Source of the DNA: an uncultured Pseudomonas sp.
Lineage (GTDB): Bacteria; Pseudomonadota; Gammaproteobacteria; Pseudomonadales; Pseudomonadaceae
Length of the DNA: 12,658 nucleotides
Assembly (NCBI GenBank): GCA_937863915.1
Contig: CALMID010000528.1
Coordinates: 1 to 12,658 of the forward strand
Reading direction: 5' to 3'
Below the pieces are notes generated by a model. The model worked only from the letters and a program-made list of their open reading frames with translations, made no database searches and had not been told where the DNA came from. The position numbers and the translations under genes were made by a program. Shown piece by piece: positions 1-7,943 of this stretch (position 1 is the stretch's first letter; every line of letters begins with the position of its first letter).

Positions 1-1863
1 GCTGGCTATCGCCGGATACAGCGCGTTGAAGCGTTCGCGCACCTGTTGCAGGTAGGCATAGCTGCTGAAGAACGCGAGGTAGTTGCCGGGTGCGCGCTGG
101 TACTGCTCGGCCATCAGCCGGCAGATGGGATCCAGGCTGGCGTCGCGGTGCTGGTAGCGGGTCGAGAGGTTGCGTACCACCCGTACATCCAGCTGCTCGG
201 CGGAGAAGGGCGACTCCACGTCGATCCACTGGGTTTCCTCGGGCAGCCCCAGCAGATCCTGGTAATAGTTGGCCGGGCGCAGGGTGGCGGAGAACAGGGT
301 TGTGGTGTGAGCGTTGCTGAAACGTTCAGCCAGAAACGGCGCTGGCACGATGTTGCGCAGGCACAGGGTGGTGTGGTCGCCGATGGCCTGGCTGTCCTGG
401 CGGGTCACGTCGAACAGCGAGTGCGGCCCATAGGCCTCGCTGAGCCGGCAGAACAGCATGGCGTTCAGATAGAACTGCAGCAGCAGACGATCCTGGCCGT
501 TGGGGTGGTCGGTCAGATGATCGGTGATGGCGCTGACCGTCCGTTGCAGGGCCGCCACCAGCAGGTCAGGCACCAGCGGGTGAATCTGGTAGTCGTCCTG
601 CTGTACCTGGTTGAGCTGCTCCCAGTGCCGGCTGACCCGCTGCAGGGTGCTGCGCAGGCTGGCGGGGGCGATGCGGCACAGCTCGTGAAACTCCAGCTGA
701 TCGAGTTCGGCGCTGTACATGCCGCGGGCCCTCTCGACCAGGTTGTGCGCCTCGTCCACCAGCACGGCCACGCGCCACTCGTTGATCTGCGCCAGGCCAT
801 AGAGCAGGGCGCCGAGATCGAAGTAGTAGTTGTAGTCACACACCACCACATCAGCCCAGCGGCACAGTTCCTGGCTCAGGTAGTAAGGACAGACCTGGTG
901 GGCCAGGGCGATGGCGCGTACCCGCTCCTGGGTCAGCCAGCCGTCCTGCAGGGCGGCTTTCCGGGCTTCGGGCAGACGATTGTAGAAGCCCTTGGCCAGG
1001 GGGCAGGATTCACCATGACAGCTTTTTTCCGGGTGCTCGCAGGCCTTGTCGCGGGCGACATGCTCCAGCACGCGCAAAGGTGTTGGGCTCTGCTGATCAC
1101 GCAGGCGCTGCAGGGCATCCAGGGCCAGGCGCCGGCCGGGCGTCTTGGCGGTCAGGAAGAACAGCCGGTCCAGTTGCTGGCCTGGCATGGCCTTGAGTTG
1201 GGGGAAGAGGGTGCCCAGCGTTTTGCCGATGCCGGTGGTGGCCTGCGCCATCAGGGTATTGCCGTCGCGGGCGCAGCGGTACACCGCCTCTGCCAGTTGC
1301 CGTTGGCCTCGGCGAAAGTCGGGGTAGGGAAAGCTCAGCGCCTGCAGATAGCTATCGCGGCGTGCTCGGTGGGCTTCTTCCTGTTCGGCCCATTGCAGGA
1401 AACGCTGGCACTGCTCGGCAAAGAATTCGCCCAGAGCATCGGCGCTCAGCACTTCAACGAAGGCATTCTCGGTATGGGTGAGCACGTTGAAGTAAACGAC
1501 GGCCAGCTCCAGCTCATCCAGGCCGAGTTGCTGGCAGAGCAGCCAGCCGTAAACCTTTACCTGCGCCCAGTGCAGTGCGCGGTGGTTGGCCGGAATGCGG
1601 CTGATGTCACCGCGGTGGGTTTTGATTTCCTCCAGCCGGTTGCGCTCCGGGTCATAGCCGTCGGCGCGACCGCTAACCAGCAGGCCCGGGTAGTGACCGC
1701 TCAGCGGCAGTTCGGCCAGGTAGCTGTCACCGCGTCGGCTGACAACCGTCTGGTGCCCGGCAATGCCTTCCTGGGCTGTCGGCGATGGGGTGAAACGCAG
1801 GTCGAGGTCGCCCTCCTTGGCGGTGAACTCGCAGAGGGCGCGGACGGCCACCGAGTAGGTCAT
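1..1863 (-). CDS. ATP-dependent DNA helicase of the XPD/DinG family with an N-terminal RecB-like nuclease domain (3' end outside the window)
   Basis: Superfamily 2 Fe-S helicase, expected to unwind DNA 5'-3' with ATP; 621 residues are visible and the C-terminus lies beyond the left edge. Residues ~25-130 form a PD-(D/E)XK nuclease of the RecB/Cas4 type: H37, D68 (SGRADG), E79-I-K81 and Q101-x3-Y105 match its active-site motifs. The helicase part begins near 180, with Walker A ATTGIGKT ending at T215, four cysteines suited to a 4Fe-4S cluster (C275, C282, C287, C325) and a DEAH box at 370-373 (VLVDEAHNL). The later helicase motifs near the C-terminus are not in view. The ATG overlaps the fan1 stop in an ATGA, so translation is probably coupled. 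This architecture recalls Dna2 (nuclease plus helicase), but with an XPD-type motor. The family assignment is clear from the motifs; a role in repair is inferred from the neighbour and the SOS-like box. Confidence 0.93.
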   Translation of the reverse strand, partial: MTYSVAVRALCEFTAKEGDLDLRFTPSPTAQEGIAGHQTVVSRRGDSYLAELPLSGHYPGLLVSGRADGYDPERNRLEEIKTHRGDISRIPANHRALHWAQVKVYGWLLCQQLGLDELELAVVYFNVLTHTENAFVEVLSADALGEFFAEQCQRFLQWAEQEEAHRARRDSYLQALSFPYPDFRRGQRQLAEAVYRCARDGNTLMAQATTGIGKTLGTLFPQLKAMPGQQLDRLFFLTAKTPGRRLALDALQRLRDQQSPTPLRVLEHVARDKACEHPEKSCHGESCPLAKGFYNRLPEARKAALQDGWLTQERVRAIALAHQVCPYYLSQELCRWADVVVCDYNYYFDLGALLYGLAQINEWRVAVLVDEAHNLVERARGMYSAELDQLEFHELCRIAPASLRSTLQRVSRHWEQLNQVQQDDYQIHPLVPDLLVAALQRTVSAITDHLTDHPNGQDRLLLQFYLNAMLFCRLSEAYGPHSLFDVTRQDSQAIGDHTTLCLRNIVPAPFLAERFSNAHTTTLFSATLRPANYYQDLLGLPEETQWIDVESPFSAEQLDVRVVRNLSTRYQHRDASLDPICRLMAEQYQRAPGNYLAFFSSYAYLQQVRERFNALYPAIAS

Positions 1864-3494
1864 GCCGCGTCCCAGCTCACGTAACAGACCTCGACGGGGA
1901 TGCCGTGCTCGGCGGCAAAGGCCAGCCAGCGTTTCTGGTTGTCCTGCAGGCGGTCGCCGGGACCTTTCACCTCGATCATCCGGTAGCGCCGCTCGGCCAG
2001 GTAGAACTGAATCAGGTCGGGCATACCGGCGCGGTTGGCCTTGAGATCACGCAGCAGGCGTTCGAAACAGGCGCGCAGATGCCGGGCGGGGATGCACAGC
2101 AGCGCCTGTTCCAGCAGAGGCTCGTCCAGCCCTTCCCAGAACACGAATGGCGACTGGATGCCGAACTTTTCGTGGTAGCGCTGGCGAATCCGCTCGCCGT
2201 GCTCCTCACGGTCCAGCCGTGCCAGGCAATCCTCGAACAGGTGCTGGCGCCGGGCATGGAAGTCATCTCGGTAGAGGTCGGCCGGGCCGCTGTGAAAGGG
2301 ATGAAAGAATGCACCCGGCAACGGCGCGAAGATCGCCTCCCAGCACAGCAGGCCGAACAGGCTGCAGAGCAGGGTGTTCTCGACGTAGTGCACCGGCGCG
2401 GCAGCATCGTGCAGATGGTCGCGTACGGCGAACTCCACGCTGCCCTGTGGCGGGCGCGCCAGGCTCAGCTCAAAACGGCATTCAGCCGGCGCCTGGCGTC
2501 TGCCTGTCTGCGCAACGCCAAGCTTGCGCTGCAGCCGCTGTAGGGCGCGCCCCAGACGCTGAGCCTCTTCATCGCTATGCGGTTGGGTGCTGAAGTGCTG
2601 CGCCTGCTCAAGGGCCTCGGCCGGACGGTCGAGCTGTTCCAGTACGCGCACCTGACGCCAGCGGGCCTCGCCGTGGTCGCAGACTTGATAGAGCGCCAGC
2701 GCCTCGTCAAGCCGACCCTGGCGTTCCAGTTGCTGGGCCAGCTGGAATTGCAGCCGCGCATGGCGGGAAAGCAGGTGCGGATTGTCGCTGCTGAAGGCGA
2801 GCAGGGCAGGCAGTATGGCATCGACCGGCTCGCCCGACTCGAAACGCTCGCGCCAACGGTAGAGCTGCAGGTAGTCGTCGACATCCTGCCGGCAGCGAAA
2901 GCCCCGTGACTCGGGGCCGATCTCGACGGGCTCGTAACGGTAGATGCCCAGATCGGCCAGCACGAACTCCGACCAGTCCTGGGCGAGATTGCCGAAGAAC
3001 ATCAGCCGCAGGCGATCACAGAACTCGCCGACCAGCAGGGTATAGATACGGTCCTCCAAAGCCGGGCACCAGTCCGAAAAGGGCTTTGCGGGCAGTCCGA
3101 GAGCCTGCAACTGCGCATCCAGGTCGCTCTTCTTCTGAGTGCTGCGCCGGTCGGTTAGCGGCAGCTGGGCGAGCATTTCATCCTTGCGCAGCAGCGCTGC
3201 CACTTCACCGGCTTCAAGTGGCGCACGATCACTGATCCAGCCCCGGGCCAGCAGCACGGCAGCGGCCGCTTCGGTATCGCCGATTTCGGCATAGACCAGC
3301 TTGCTGCGGCGAAAGTGCACGCCCCGGCGCATGATCATGCGCACCAGCAGAGCCTGGGCAGGCCAGTCGGTGACGGCAAATTCGCGAAGAAAGAGCTGTT
3401 CCTCGCTCGTCAGCAGGTCGGCATAACGCTCGTTCACCCAGGCGAGTGCCGTGCGGAAGTTGCTGAGGTAATAAAGCTCGGGAGGAAGGGGCAC
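1860..3494 (-). CDS. fan1: FAN1-type structure-specific nuclease (VRR-NUC domain protein)
   Basis: Bacterial FAN1 homologue, 544 residues, close to the size of Pseudomonas FAN1. FAN1 enzymes cut 5' flaps and other branched DNA and help unhook interstrand crosslinks. An N-terminal DNA-binding region (~1-220, starting with the family-like YYLSNFRTAL) is followed by a helical TPR-like part (~235-325). The C-terminal VRR-NUC domain (~365-540) carries the catalytic residues E372 (in VEN), D493 (GMPDL), E508 and K510 (IEVKGPGD) and Q520 (DNQ). The chosen start is GTG at 3494. The frame stays open far upstream, but that stretch contains the LexA box and has no family similarity; no in-frame ATG is close, and no clear Shine-Dalgarno is seen. 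The gene is first in an operon with the helicase, overlapping it by 4 bases. Likely SOS-regulated through the box at 3512-3527. Function is certain at family level; the exact start is less so. Confidence 0.94.
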   Translation of the reverse strand: MPLPPELYYLSNFRTALAWVNERYADLLTSEEQLFLREFAVTDWPAQALLVRMIMRRGVHFRRSKLVYAEIGDTEAAAAVLLARGWISDRAPLEAGEVAALLRKDEMLAQLPLTDRRSTQKKSDLDAQLQALGLPAKPFSDWCPALEDRIYTLLVGEFCDRLRLMFFGNLAQDWSEFVLADLGIYRYEPVEIGPESRGFRCRQDVDDYLQLYRWRERFESGEPVDAILPALLAFSSDNPHLLSRHARLQFQLAQQLERQGRLDEALALYQVCDHGEARWRQVRVLEQLDRPAEALEQAQHFSTQPHSDEEAQRLGRALQRLQRKLGVAQTGRRQAPAECRFELSLARPPQGSVEFAVRDHLHDAAAPVHYVENTLLCSLFGLLCWEAIFAPLPGAFFHPFHSGPADLYRDDFHARRQHLFEDCLARLDREEHGERIRQRYHEKFGIQSPFVFWEGLDEPLLEQALLCIPARHLRACFERLLRDLKANRAGMPDLIQFYLAERRYRMIEVKGPGDRLQDNQKRWLAFAAEHGIPVEVCYVSWDAA

Positions 3495-3511
3495 GTGTGA
3501 CTGACCAGATA

Positions 3512-3527
3512 CTGTTTTTACATACAG
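3512..3527 (-). promoter_or_regulatory. LexA operator (SOS box) upstream of fan1
   Basis: On the minus strand this reads CTGTATGTAAAAACAG, which has the invariant CTG-N10-CAG frame of gammaproteobacterial LexA sites and matches the CTGTATATATATACAG consensus at 13 of 16 positions. It ends 17 bases before the GTG start of fan1 and begins 1 base after the candidate -10 element, so bound LexA would block the transcription start of the fan1-helicase operon. Its location in front of a DNA-repair operon makes a chance match unlikely. Binding is predicted, not shown. Confidence 0.75.
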
Positions 3528-3528
3528 G

Positions 3529-3557
3529 ATTGTCTCGCTGGTATGGAAAATCAGCAA
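3529..3557 (-). promoter_or_regulatory. Candidate sigma-70 promoter of the fan1-helicase operon
   Basis: On the minus strand TTGCTG (3557-3552) is followed after 17 bases by GACAAT (3534-3529). The -35 is weak (3 of 6) and the -10 moderate (4 of 6), but spacing is ideal. Transcription would start inside the adjacent LexA box, the usual layout of an SOS-repressed promoter, leaving a leader of about 30 bases before the GTG. Confidence 0.4.
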
Positions 3558-3935
3558 CCGCTGGCGTCGCGCAGAAACGGCGTGGTGGTGGCTGGCTGCT
3601 GGGTGTGATCTGAAAAGGCAGGCACTCGCGTAAGACTGCGCATCAAGTACCTGGAATATCCGCTGTGACTCAGTCTCCGGACGCGTCATCATCAGGCCGG
3701 GTGCTGTTTTTTGAGAGGCCTGGCGCAAGGCCAAAACTCCAGTCACTGTGCTTAGCCAGGCATGGCCAATTCGACGGGCTGCAGGTGCTATCGTTGCATG
3801 GCGGGGGCAGGGGCTGAAGCCTGTTGCCTGCGATGCACCGTAAAGTTTTTTCATCGAGCAAAGACATGGCCTGTAAGGTTGGAGCGGTTGAACCCGATGT
3901 CCCATGCTGTGCAAGTTGCTGTAGGGAAGGCCGCA
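3558..3935. other. Gene-free interval between the divergent fan1 operon and the cyclase operon
   Basis: I see no protein family in any frame here. Open frames run in from both neighbours but carry unlike, family-free sequence. It holds a small hairpin (GGCCT 3717-3721, AGGCC 3728-3732, loop of 6) downstream of a run of six T, and a second T-run at 3845-3850. I found no convincing sigma-70 or sigma-54 promoter for the cyclase operon, although one must lie here or a little upstream. The interval is long enough for a regulated leader. Confidence 0.5.
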
Positions 3936-5279
3936 ATGCCAATGAGAAACGCCGGTTTCATGGTCAACAACAATGTGATGGATCTGCTGCTGGATGCCAT
4001 CTGTGTTGTCAGTCGTGAAGGTCGCTTTGTTGGAGTTAGTCCCGCCTGTGAGCGGATTTTTGGCTATTCGCCCGAGGAATTGATTGGGCGGGCCATGATC
4101 GAGCTGGTTTTCCCCGATGATCGCGAACGTACCCTGCAGGCGGCGCGCGACATCATGGCGGGCGTCGATATGCTCTGCTTCGAGAACCGCTACGTTCACA
4201 AGGACGGGCGGATCGTGCATATCCTGTGGTCGGCGCGCTGGTCGGAAGTCGACCATGTGCGCGTGGCCGTGGCCCACGACATTACCGAGCGAAAGCGCAG
4301 TGAACTGAGGCAGGCCGCGACCTTTGCCATCTCCGAGGCGACCCACGCAGCGCAAGACCTGGCCGGTTTGCTGCAGCGTATTCATCAGATCATTGCCGAA
4401 CTGATACCCGGCAGCGATTTTGCCGTTGTTCTGCAGAATGAGGATGCCAATTCGCTTCGTGTGGCTTACCCACTGACAGTGCAGGGCGCGAGCTCAACGG
4501 TGCTCGACTTTGCCCGGCAGGTCATCCACGGCACGCTGGATTTTGTCGAGGCGGGCGGTCTGGTCAGCCCTCAGGATGGCGACGCGCCTGTCTGGCTGGG
4601 CGTGCCGCTCAACGCCGGTCAGGATGGCCTGGGGGCTCTGATCCTTCACGGAACATCCGAGGTTCGCTACACCGATCAGGACAAGCAGCTGCTGCATTAT
4701 GTCGCGACTCAGCTAGCCACCTTTATCGAGCGGCAGCGCATGCTCAGCCGCTTGCAGTTCATGGCGCAGTTCGATCAGCTCACCGGCCTGCCCAACCGGG
4801 CCCTGTTGTTTGACCGCCTGCACATTGCCCTGGCGCGCGCCAAGCGCGAGCAGACGCAGCTGTCGCTGCTGTTCCTCGATCTGGACAAGTTCAAGCAGGT
4901 CAACGACAGTCTCGGTCACAAGGCCGGCGACCAGTTGCTGCAGATGGTCGCTCAGCGTTTGCTGGGCTGCATCCGTGAGTCCGATACGGCGGCGCGCCTG
5001 GCGGGCGATGAGTTTGTCGTACTGCTGGAAGATGCCGGTGCAGCAGAAGGCATTGCCGGCGTCGCCGAAAAGATCCGCTTCACCCTCAGTCAGCCCTTTG
5101 AGCTGGAGGGCCTGGCGCACTTTGTATTGCCCAGCATCGGCGGTGCTGTGTATCCCCAGCATGGCAGCGAGGCGCAGCAGTTGTTGCAACGGGCCGATCA
5201 TGCGATGTATCAAGCCAAGCGGGCTGGCGGTAATCGTTTCCAGCTCGCTCACGATTCAGACCTTTCGATGATGCTGTAG
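3936..5279 (+). CDS. Diguanylate cyclase with PAS and GAF sensor domains
   Basis: Makes cyclic di-GMP from two GTP; 447 residues, with no signal peptide or membrane segment, so cytoplasmic. A PAS domain spans ~15-117 and ends in the typical DITERKRSE linker. A GAF domain follows (~130-265), then the GGDEF domain (~275-440) with DQLTGLPNR, FLDLDKFKQVND and the active-site loop AGDEF at 356-360. The first Gly of the motif is Ala, a variant found in active enzymes. An inhibitory I-site RESD (347-350) lies five residues before it, so product feedback is likely. The ATG at 3936 is chosen for the AGGGAAGG ribosome site at 3923-3930; in-frame ATGs at 3942 and 3897 are alternatives. Stop TAG is 4 bases before the next cyclase, indicating an operon. 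Signals sensed by PAS and GAF are unknown. Confidence 0.92.
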   Translation: MPMRNAGFMVNNNVMDLLLDAICVVSREGRFVGVSPACERIFGYSPEELIGRAMIELVFPDDRERTLQAARDIMAGVDMLCFENRYVHKDGRIVHILWSARWSEVDHVRVAVAHDITERKRSELRQAATFAISEATHAAQDLAGLLQRIHQIIAELIPGSDFAVVLQNEDANSLRVAYPLTVQGASSTVLDFARQVIHGTLDFVEAGGLVSPQDGDAPVWLGVPLNAGQDGLGALILHGTSEVRYTDQDKQLLHYVATQLATFIERQRMLSRLQFMAQFDQLTGLPNRALLFDRLHIALARAKREQTQLSLLFLDLDKFKQVNDSLGHKAGDQLLQMVAQRLLGCIRESDTAARLAGDEFVVLLEDAGAAEGIAGVAEKIRFTLSQPFELEGLAHFVLPSIGGAVYPQHGSEAQQLLQRADHAMYQAKRAGGNRFQLAHDSDLSMML

Positions 5280-5283
5280 GTGC

Positions 5284-6678
5284 TTGTTGCGCTATTTACT
5301 GTTTTTGAGCGTGCTGCTTTCCCTGCCGGTGATGGCGCAACTGTCCCTGACTGGCGAGCAACAGGATTACCTGCGGCGCAATCCCCAGGTCAGCCTGTGT
5401 GTCGACCCGGACTGGGTACCTTTTGAAGCACTGGATTCGCAGGGGCGGCATGAGGGTATCGCCGCCGATCTGTTGCGATTGCTGGCCAGCCGCGCCGGTC
5501 TGAACCTGCGCATTCATCCGACCCGGAACTGGGAGGCGTCTCTGGCGGCGTCCCGCGCCGGCGATTGCCAGTTGCTGAGTTTTCTCAATCAGAGCGCCGA
5601 GCGCGATGCGTGGTTGCTGTTTACCGACCCGATATTCAATGACGGCAATGTCCTGATCAGCCGGGAGGAGCATCCGCGCGTCGACGACCTGGCGGAATTT
5701 GTCGGCTCACGCATGGCCCTGCCTGCCGGTACCTCGGTCGAGACGCGCTTGCGCCGTGACTACCCGGGCTTGGAAATCATCCTGACGGAAAGCGAGGCCC
5801 AGGCGCTGGCGCTGGTCAATGAGCGCAAGGCGGAACTGACCATGCGCTCGCTGACCGTGGCCGCCTACACAATCAAGAAGGAAGGCTGGTTCAACCTGAA
5901 AATTGCCGGCCAGGTTCAGGGCTACGACAACCTGTTCCGCATTGGAGTACTCCGCAGCGAGCCGGTGCTGCGGGACATTCTCAATCAGGCGATTGCCACC
6001 CTGACCCCCGAAGAGGTCAATGGCATCGTCAATCGGCATGTGGCCATCCGTGTGGAGTCGCCCACGGATTACCGCCTGTTTTTCCAGTTGCTGGTGGTCT
6101 TCGGGGTGATCCTCCTGAGCAACCTGTTCTGGGTGGCCCGCCTGCGTCGGGCGAATCGACAGCTGGAGGAGCAATCGCTGTTCGATGTGCTCACGGGGCT
6201 GGCCAACCGCAAGCAGCTCAATGGCTTTTCGCAGATCTGTTTCGAGCTGTCCCGGCGTCATGAACGACCGATGGCCGTGGTGATGTTCGATATTGATTAC
6301 TTCAAAACGGTAAATGATCAGTTGGGGCATCTGGCCGGCGACAAGGTGCTCAAGGAGGTTGCAGAGCTGCTGTCGGCCTCGGTGCGCAAGGGCGATTGCC
6401 TGGGGCGCTGGGGCGGTGAGGAGTTCTTGCTGATCTGCCCCGAGACCACGCTGGAAAGCGCCATGCTTTCAGCCGAGCGGATACTGGAGAAGATGCGCCA
6501 TTGCCGCTTCTCCACCGGGCAGGCCTACACCCTGAGTGCCGGCGTTGCCCAGTTGGCGCCTGGCGAAAACCTCGATGAGCTGATCCAGCGTGCCGATGAC
6601 GCGCTCTATGCCGCCAAGGCGGCCGGCCGAGATCGTGTGTGCGCGGCGAATCCAGCCCCGGCGCCAGCTTTGGCGTGA
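5284..6678 (+). CDS. Membrane diguanylate cyclase with periplasmic solute-binding sensor (SBP_bac_3-GGDEF)
   Basis: c-di-GMP synthase of 464 residues. A signal peptide (LLFLSVLLSLPVMA, cleavage near residue 18) precedes a family 3 solute-binding domain (~25-255), which should lie in the periplasm and bind a small ligand. R107 in SAERDAWLLFTDP sits where amino-acid-binding members hold the ligand carboxylate, so an amino-acid-like ligand is possible. A membrane helix (~264-284) leads to the GGDEF domain (~298-455): DVLTGLANRK, FDIDYFKTVND and a full GGEEF (377-381), with I-site RKGD (368-371) five residues ahead. The start is TTG at 5284 or the adjacent TTG at 5287; the AGG at 5278-5280, overlapping the previous stop, suits 5287 better. 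It is probably co-expressed with the upstream cyclase. Catalytic activity is well supported; the ligand is a guess. Confidence 0.92.
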   Translation: MLRYLLFLSVLLSLPVMAQLSLTGEQQDYLRRNPQVSLCVDPDWVPFEALDSQGRHEGIAADLLRLLASRAGLNLRIHPTRNWEASLAASRAGDCQLLSFLNQSAERDAWLLFTDPIFNDGNVLISREEHPRVDDLAEFVGSRMALPAGTSVETRLRRDYPGLEIILTESEAQALALVNERKAELTMRSLTVAAYTIKKEGWFNLKIAGQVQGYDNLFRIGVLRSEPVLRDILNQAIATLTPEEVNGIVNRHVAIRVESPTDYRLFFQLLVVFGVILLSNLFWVARLRRANRQLEEQSLFDVLTGLANRKQLNGFSQICFELSRRHERPMAVVMFDIDYFKTVNDQLGHLAGDKVLKEVAELLSASVRKGDCLGRWGGEEFLLICPETTLESAMLSAERILEKMRHCRFSTGQAYTLSAGVAQLAPGENLDELIQRADDALYAAKAAGRDRVCAANPAPAPALA

Positions 6679-6717
6679 GGCGGGCCAGCGAGCTTGAGTG
6701 TGCCGACGGTTAGCCGC

Positions 6718-7419
6718 TTACCACTCGATACGTTCGCCGTTGTACGAAAAGAAACCGCCACTGTCGGCGGGCAGGCTGCGGTCGATCACCGCTAGTAGCT
6801 CCATGGCGGCCTGGGCGGCGGGGCGAGAGGCTGCGGCGCCACGAAAGGGCTGCGATAGGGCGGACTGGACCGTGCCGGGGTGCAGGCTGAGCAGGCGAGC
6901 GTGAGGAGACTGGCGTGCCAGCTCGATGGCGGCCGTTTTGACCAGCATGTTCAGCGCGGCCTTGGATGCCCGATAGGCATACCAGCCACCGAGACGGTTG
7001 TCGCCAATACTGCCGACCCTGGCTGAAAGCACCGCCATGGCACCCTTGCGATCCAGCAGTGGCAGAAAGTCGCGCAGGACCATTGCCGGACCCAGGGCAT
7101 TGACCTGGAAGACGGCCTGCAATGCCTCCGGCTCAAGCGCCGCCAGCGACTTTTCCGGTTGCACGCCCTGGCGATGGAGCAGGCCGCTGGTCAGCACAAT
7201 CAGCTGATAAGGCGCCTGATGGGCTAGCGACTGGGCCGCGGCGGCGATACTGGCCGGCTCTTCAAGATCGACAGCGGGCGTGGTCGCGCGCCCCAGTTCG
7301 GTGACCCCCGCGCAGCCTGGGTCGTTGCGCAGGTGCTCGCAGAAGGCCTGGCCGAGAGCGCCGCTGTTGCCGATGACCAGCGCCCGATACGCCGTGCCGA
7401 ACGACTGCAGCCTGAACAT
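6718..7419 (-). CDS. Short-chain dehydrogenase/reductase, C-factor (CsgA)-like
   Basis: NAD(P)-dependent oxidoreductase of 233 residues with a Rossmann fold. Visible motifs are the nucleotide loop GNSGALG (17-23), the NALG stretch (N107), catalytic S137 in SARVGSIGD, and Y149-x3-K153 in YAYRASK, with Ser and Tyr 12 residues apart as usual. The SARVGSI context and the short, incomplete-looking substrate side resemble the C-factor subgroup, whose natural substrates are mostly unknown. The ATG shares its A with the stop of the upstream lipoprotein gene (TGATG), so the two are likely translated together. It converges on the cyclase operon with a 39-base gap that holds no clear terminator. Substrate not predictable. 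Confidence 0.9.
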   Translation of the reverse strand: MFRLQSFGTAYRALVIGNSGALGQAFCEHLRNDPGCAGVTELGRATTPAVDLEEPASIAAAAQSLAHQAPYQLIVLTSGLLHRQGVQPEKSLAALEPEALQAVFQVNALGPAMVLRDFLPLLDRKGAMAVLSARVGSIGDNRLGGWYAYRASKAALNMLVKTAAIELARQSPHARLLSLHPGTVQSALSQPFRGAAASRPAAQAAMELLAVIDRSLPADSGGFFSYNGERIEW

Positions 7420-7943
7420 CAGGGTTGCCGCCGGAAGAACAGCGTGACCTGTCCCAGTTCGACACCCAGCTTGAGCATGCTGGAGCGATTGATCAGGGTG
7501 TCCTCATCCATCAGGTACATCCAGTCGTCAAACGTGACCACATAGGTCGTACCGTCCACGGGCAGGTTGAGTTGGTAACGCCAGCGCAGGGCGTTGCCGG
7601 CCAGTTCGCCGGTCGCCTCACCCACCACGTCGTCGGCGGTTCCCCGCCAGCGGTTCTGCCCATCCGGAATCAGTGTCCAGACGCGCCGCTGAGTGCTGCC
7701 ATCGCTGTAGACGAAGCGCTCGTCGAGGATCAGCCGATCGCCATCCCGACGGCTGGTTATATCGACATGGAAACGTTTGAGGACTTTTCCCGAGCGGTCC
7801 TGATAAATCCCCCAGGCCTGGACGGGCCGGTCAAAGAAGCGTGTCAGGTCCAGAACCGGCTTCTCGGTGGCATAGTCGTCGACCGACACCGAACCGCAAC
7901 TGGCCAGGACCACGCAGCAAAGCAGCAGAAGCCATCGTTTCAT
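7419..7943 (-). CDS. DUF3833-family lipoprotein
   Basis: Predicted outer-membrane lipoprotein of 174 residues and unknown function. The N-terminus MKRWLLLLCCVVLASC has a lipobox (LASC) with the lipidated cysteine at 16 followed by Gly, not Asp, so the Lol pathway should send it to the outer membrane. The body (DRPVQAWGIYQDRSGKV, WMYLMDEDTLINRSSMLKLG) matches what I recall of DUF3833, rich in beta strands. The start ATG at 7943 is chosen over an upstream ATG because the signal peptide begins there and a GAGGTG ribosome site stands 4 bases before it. Its stop overlaps the SDR start by one base. A promoter candidate lies at 8090-8118. Confidence 0.88.
   Translation of the reverse strand: MKRWLLLLCCVVLASCGSVSVDDYATEKPVLDLTRFFDRPVQAWGIYQDRSGKVLKRFHVDITSRRDGDRLILDERFVYSDGSTQRRVWTLIPDGQNRWRGTADDVVGEATGELAGNALRWRYQLNLPVDGTTYVVTFDDWMYLMDEDTLINRSSMLKLGVELGQVTLFFRRQP

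Noticed and set aside
46..1884. Long plus-strand open frame opposite the helicase gene
   Set aside because: It has no recognisable domains, is Gln/Ala/Gly/Val rich, and lies exactly antisense to a gene with full helicase and nuclease motifs; GC-biased codons leave the opposite strand free of stops.
3762..3935. N-terminal extension of the first cyclase
   Set aside because: The added residues are Cys/Arg-rich without any family likeness, and a good ribosome site precedes the ATG at 3936.
3495..4385. Upstream extension of the fan1 frame to an ATG at 4385
   Set aside because: It would run antisense through the cyclase PAS domain and across the LexA box and promoter; the homologous N-terminus begins just after the GTG at 3494.
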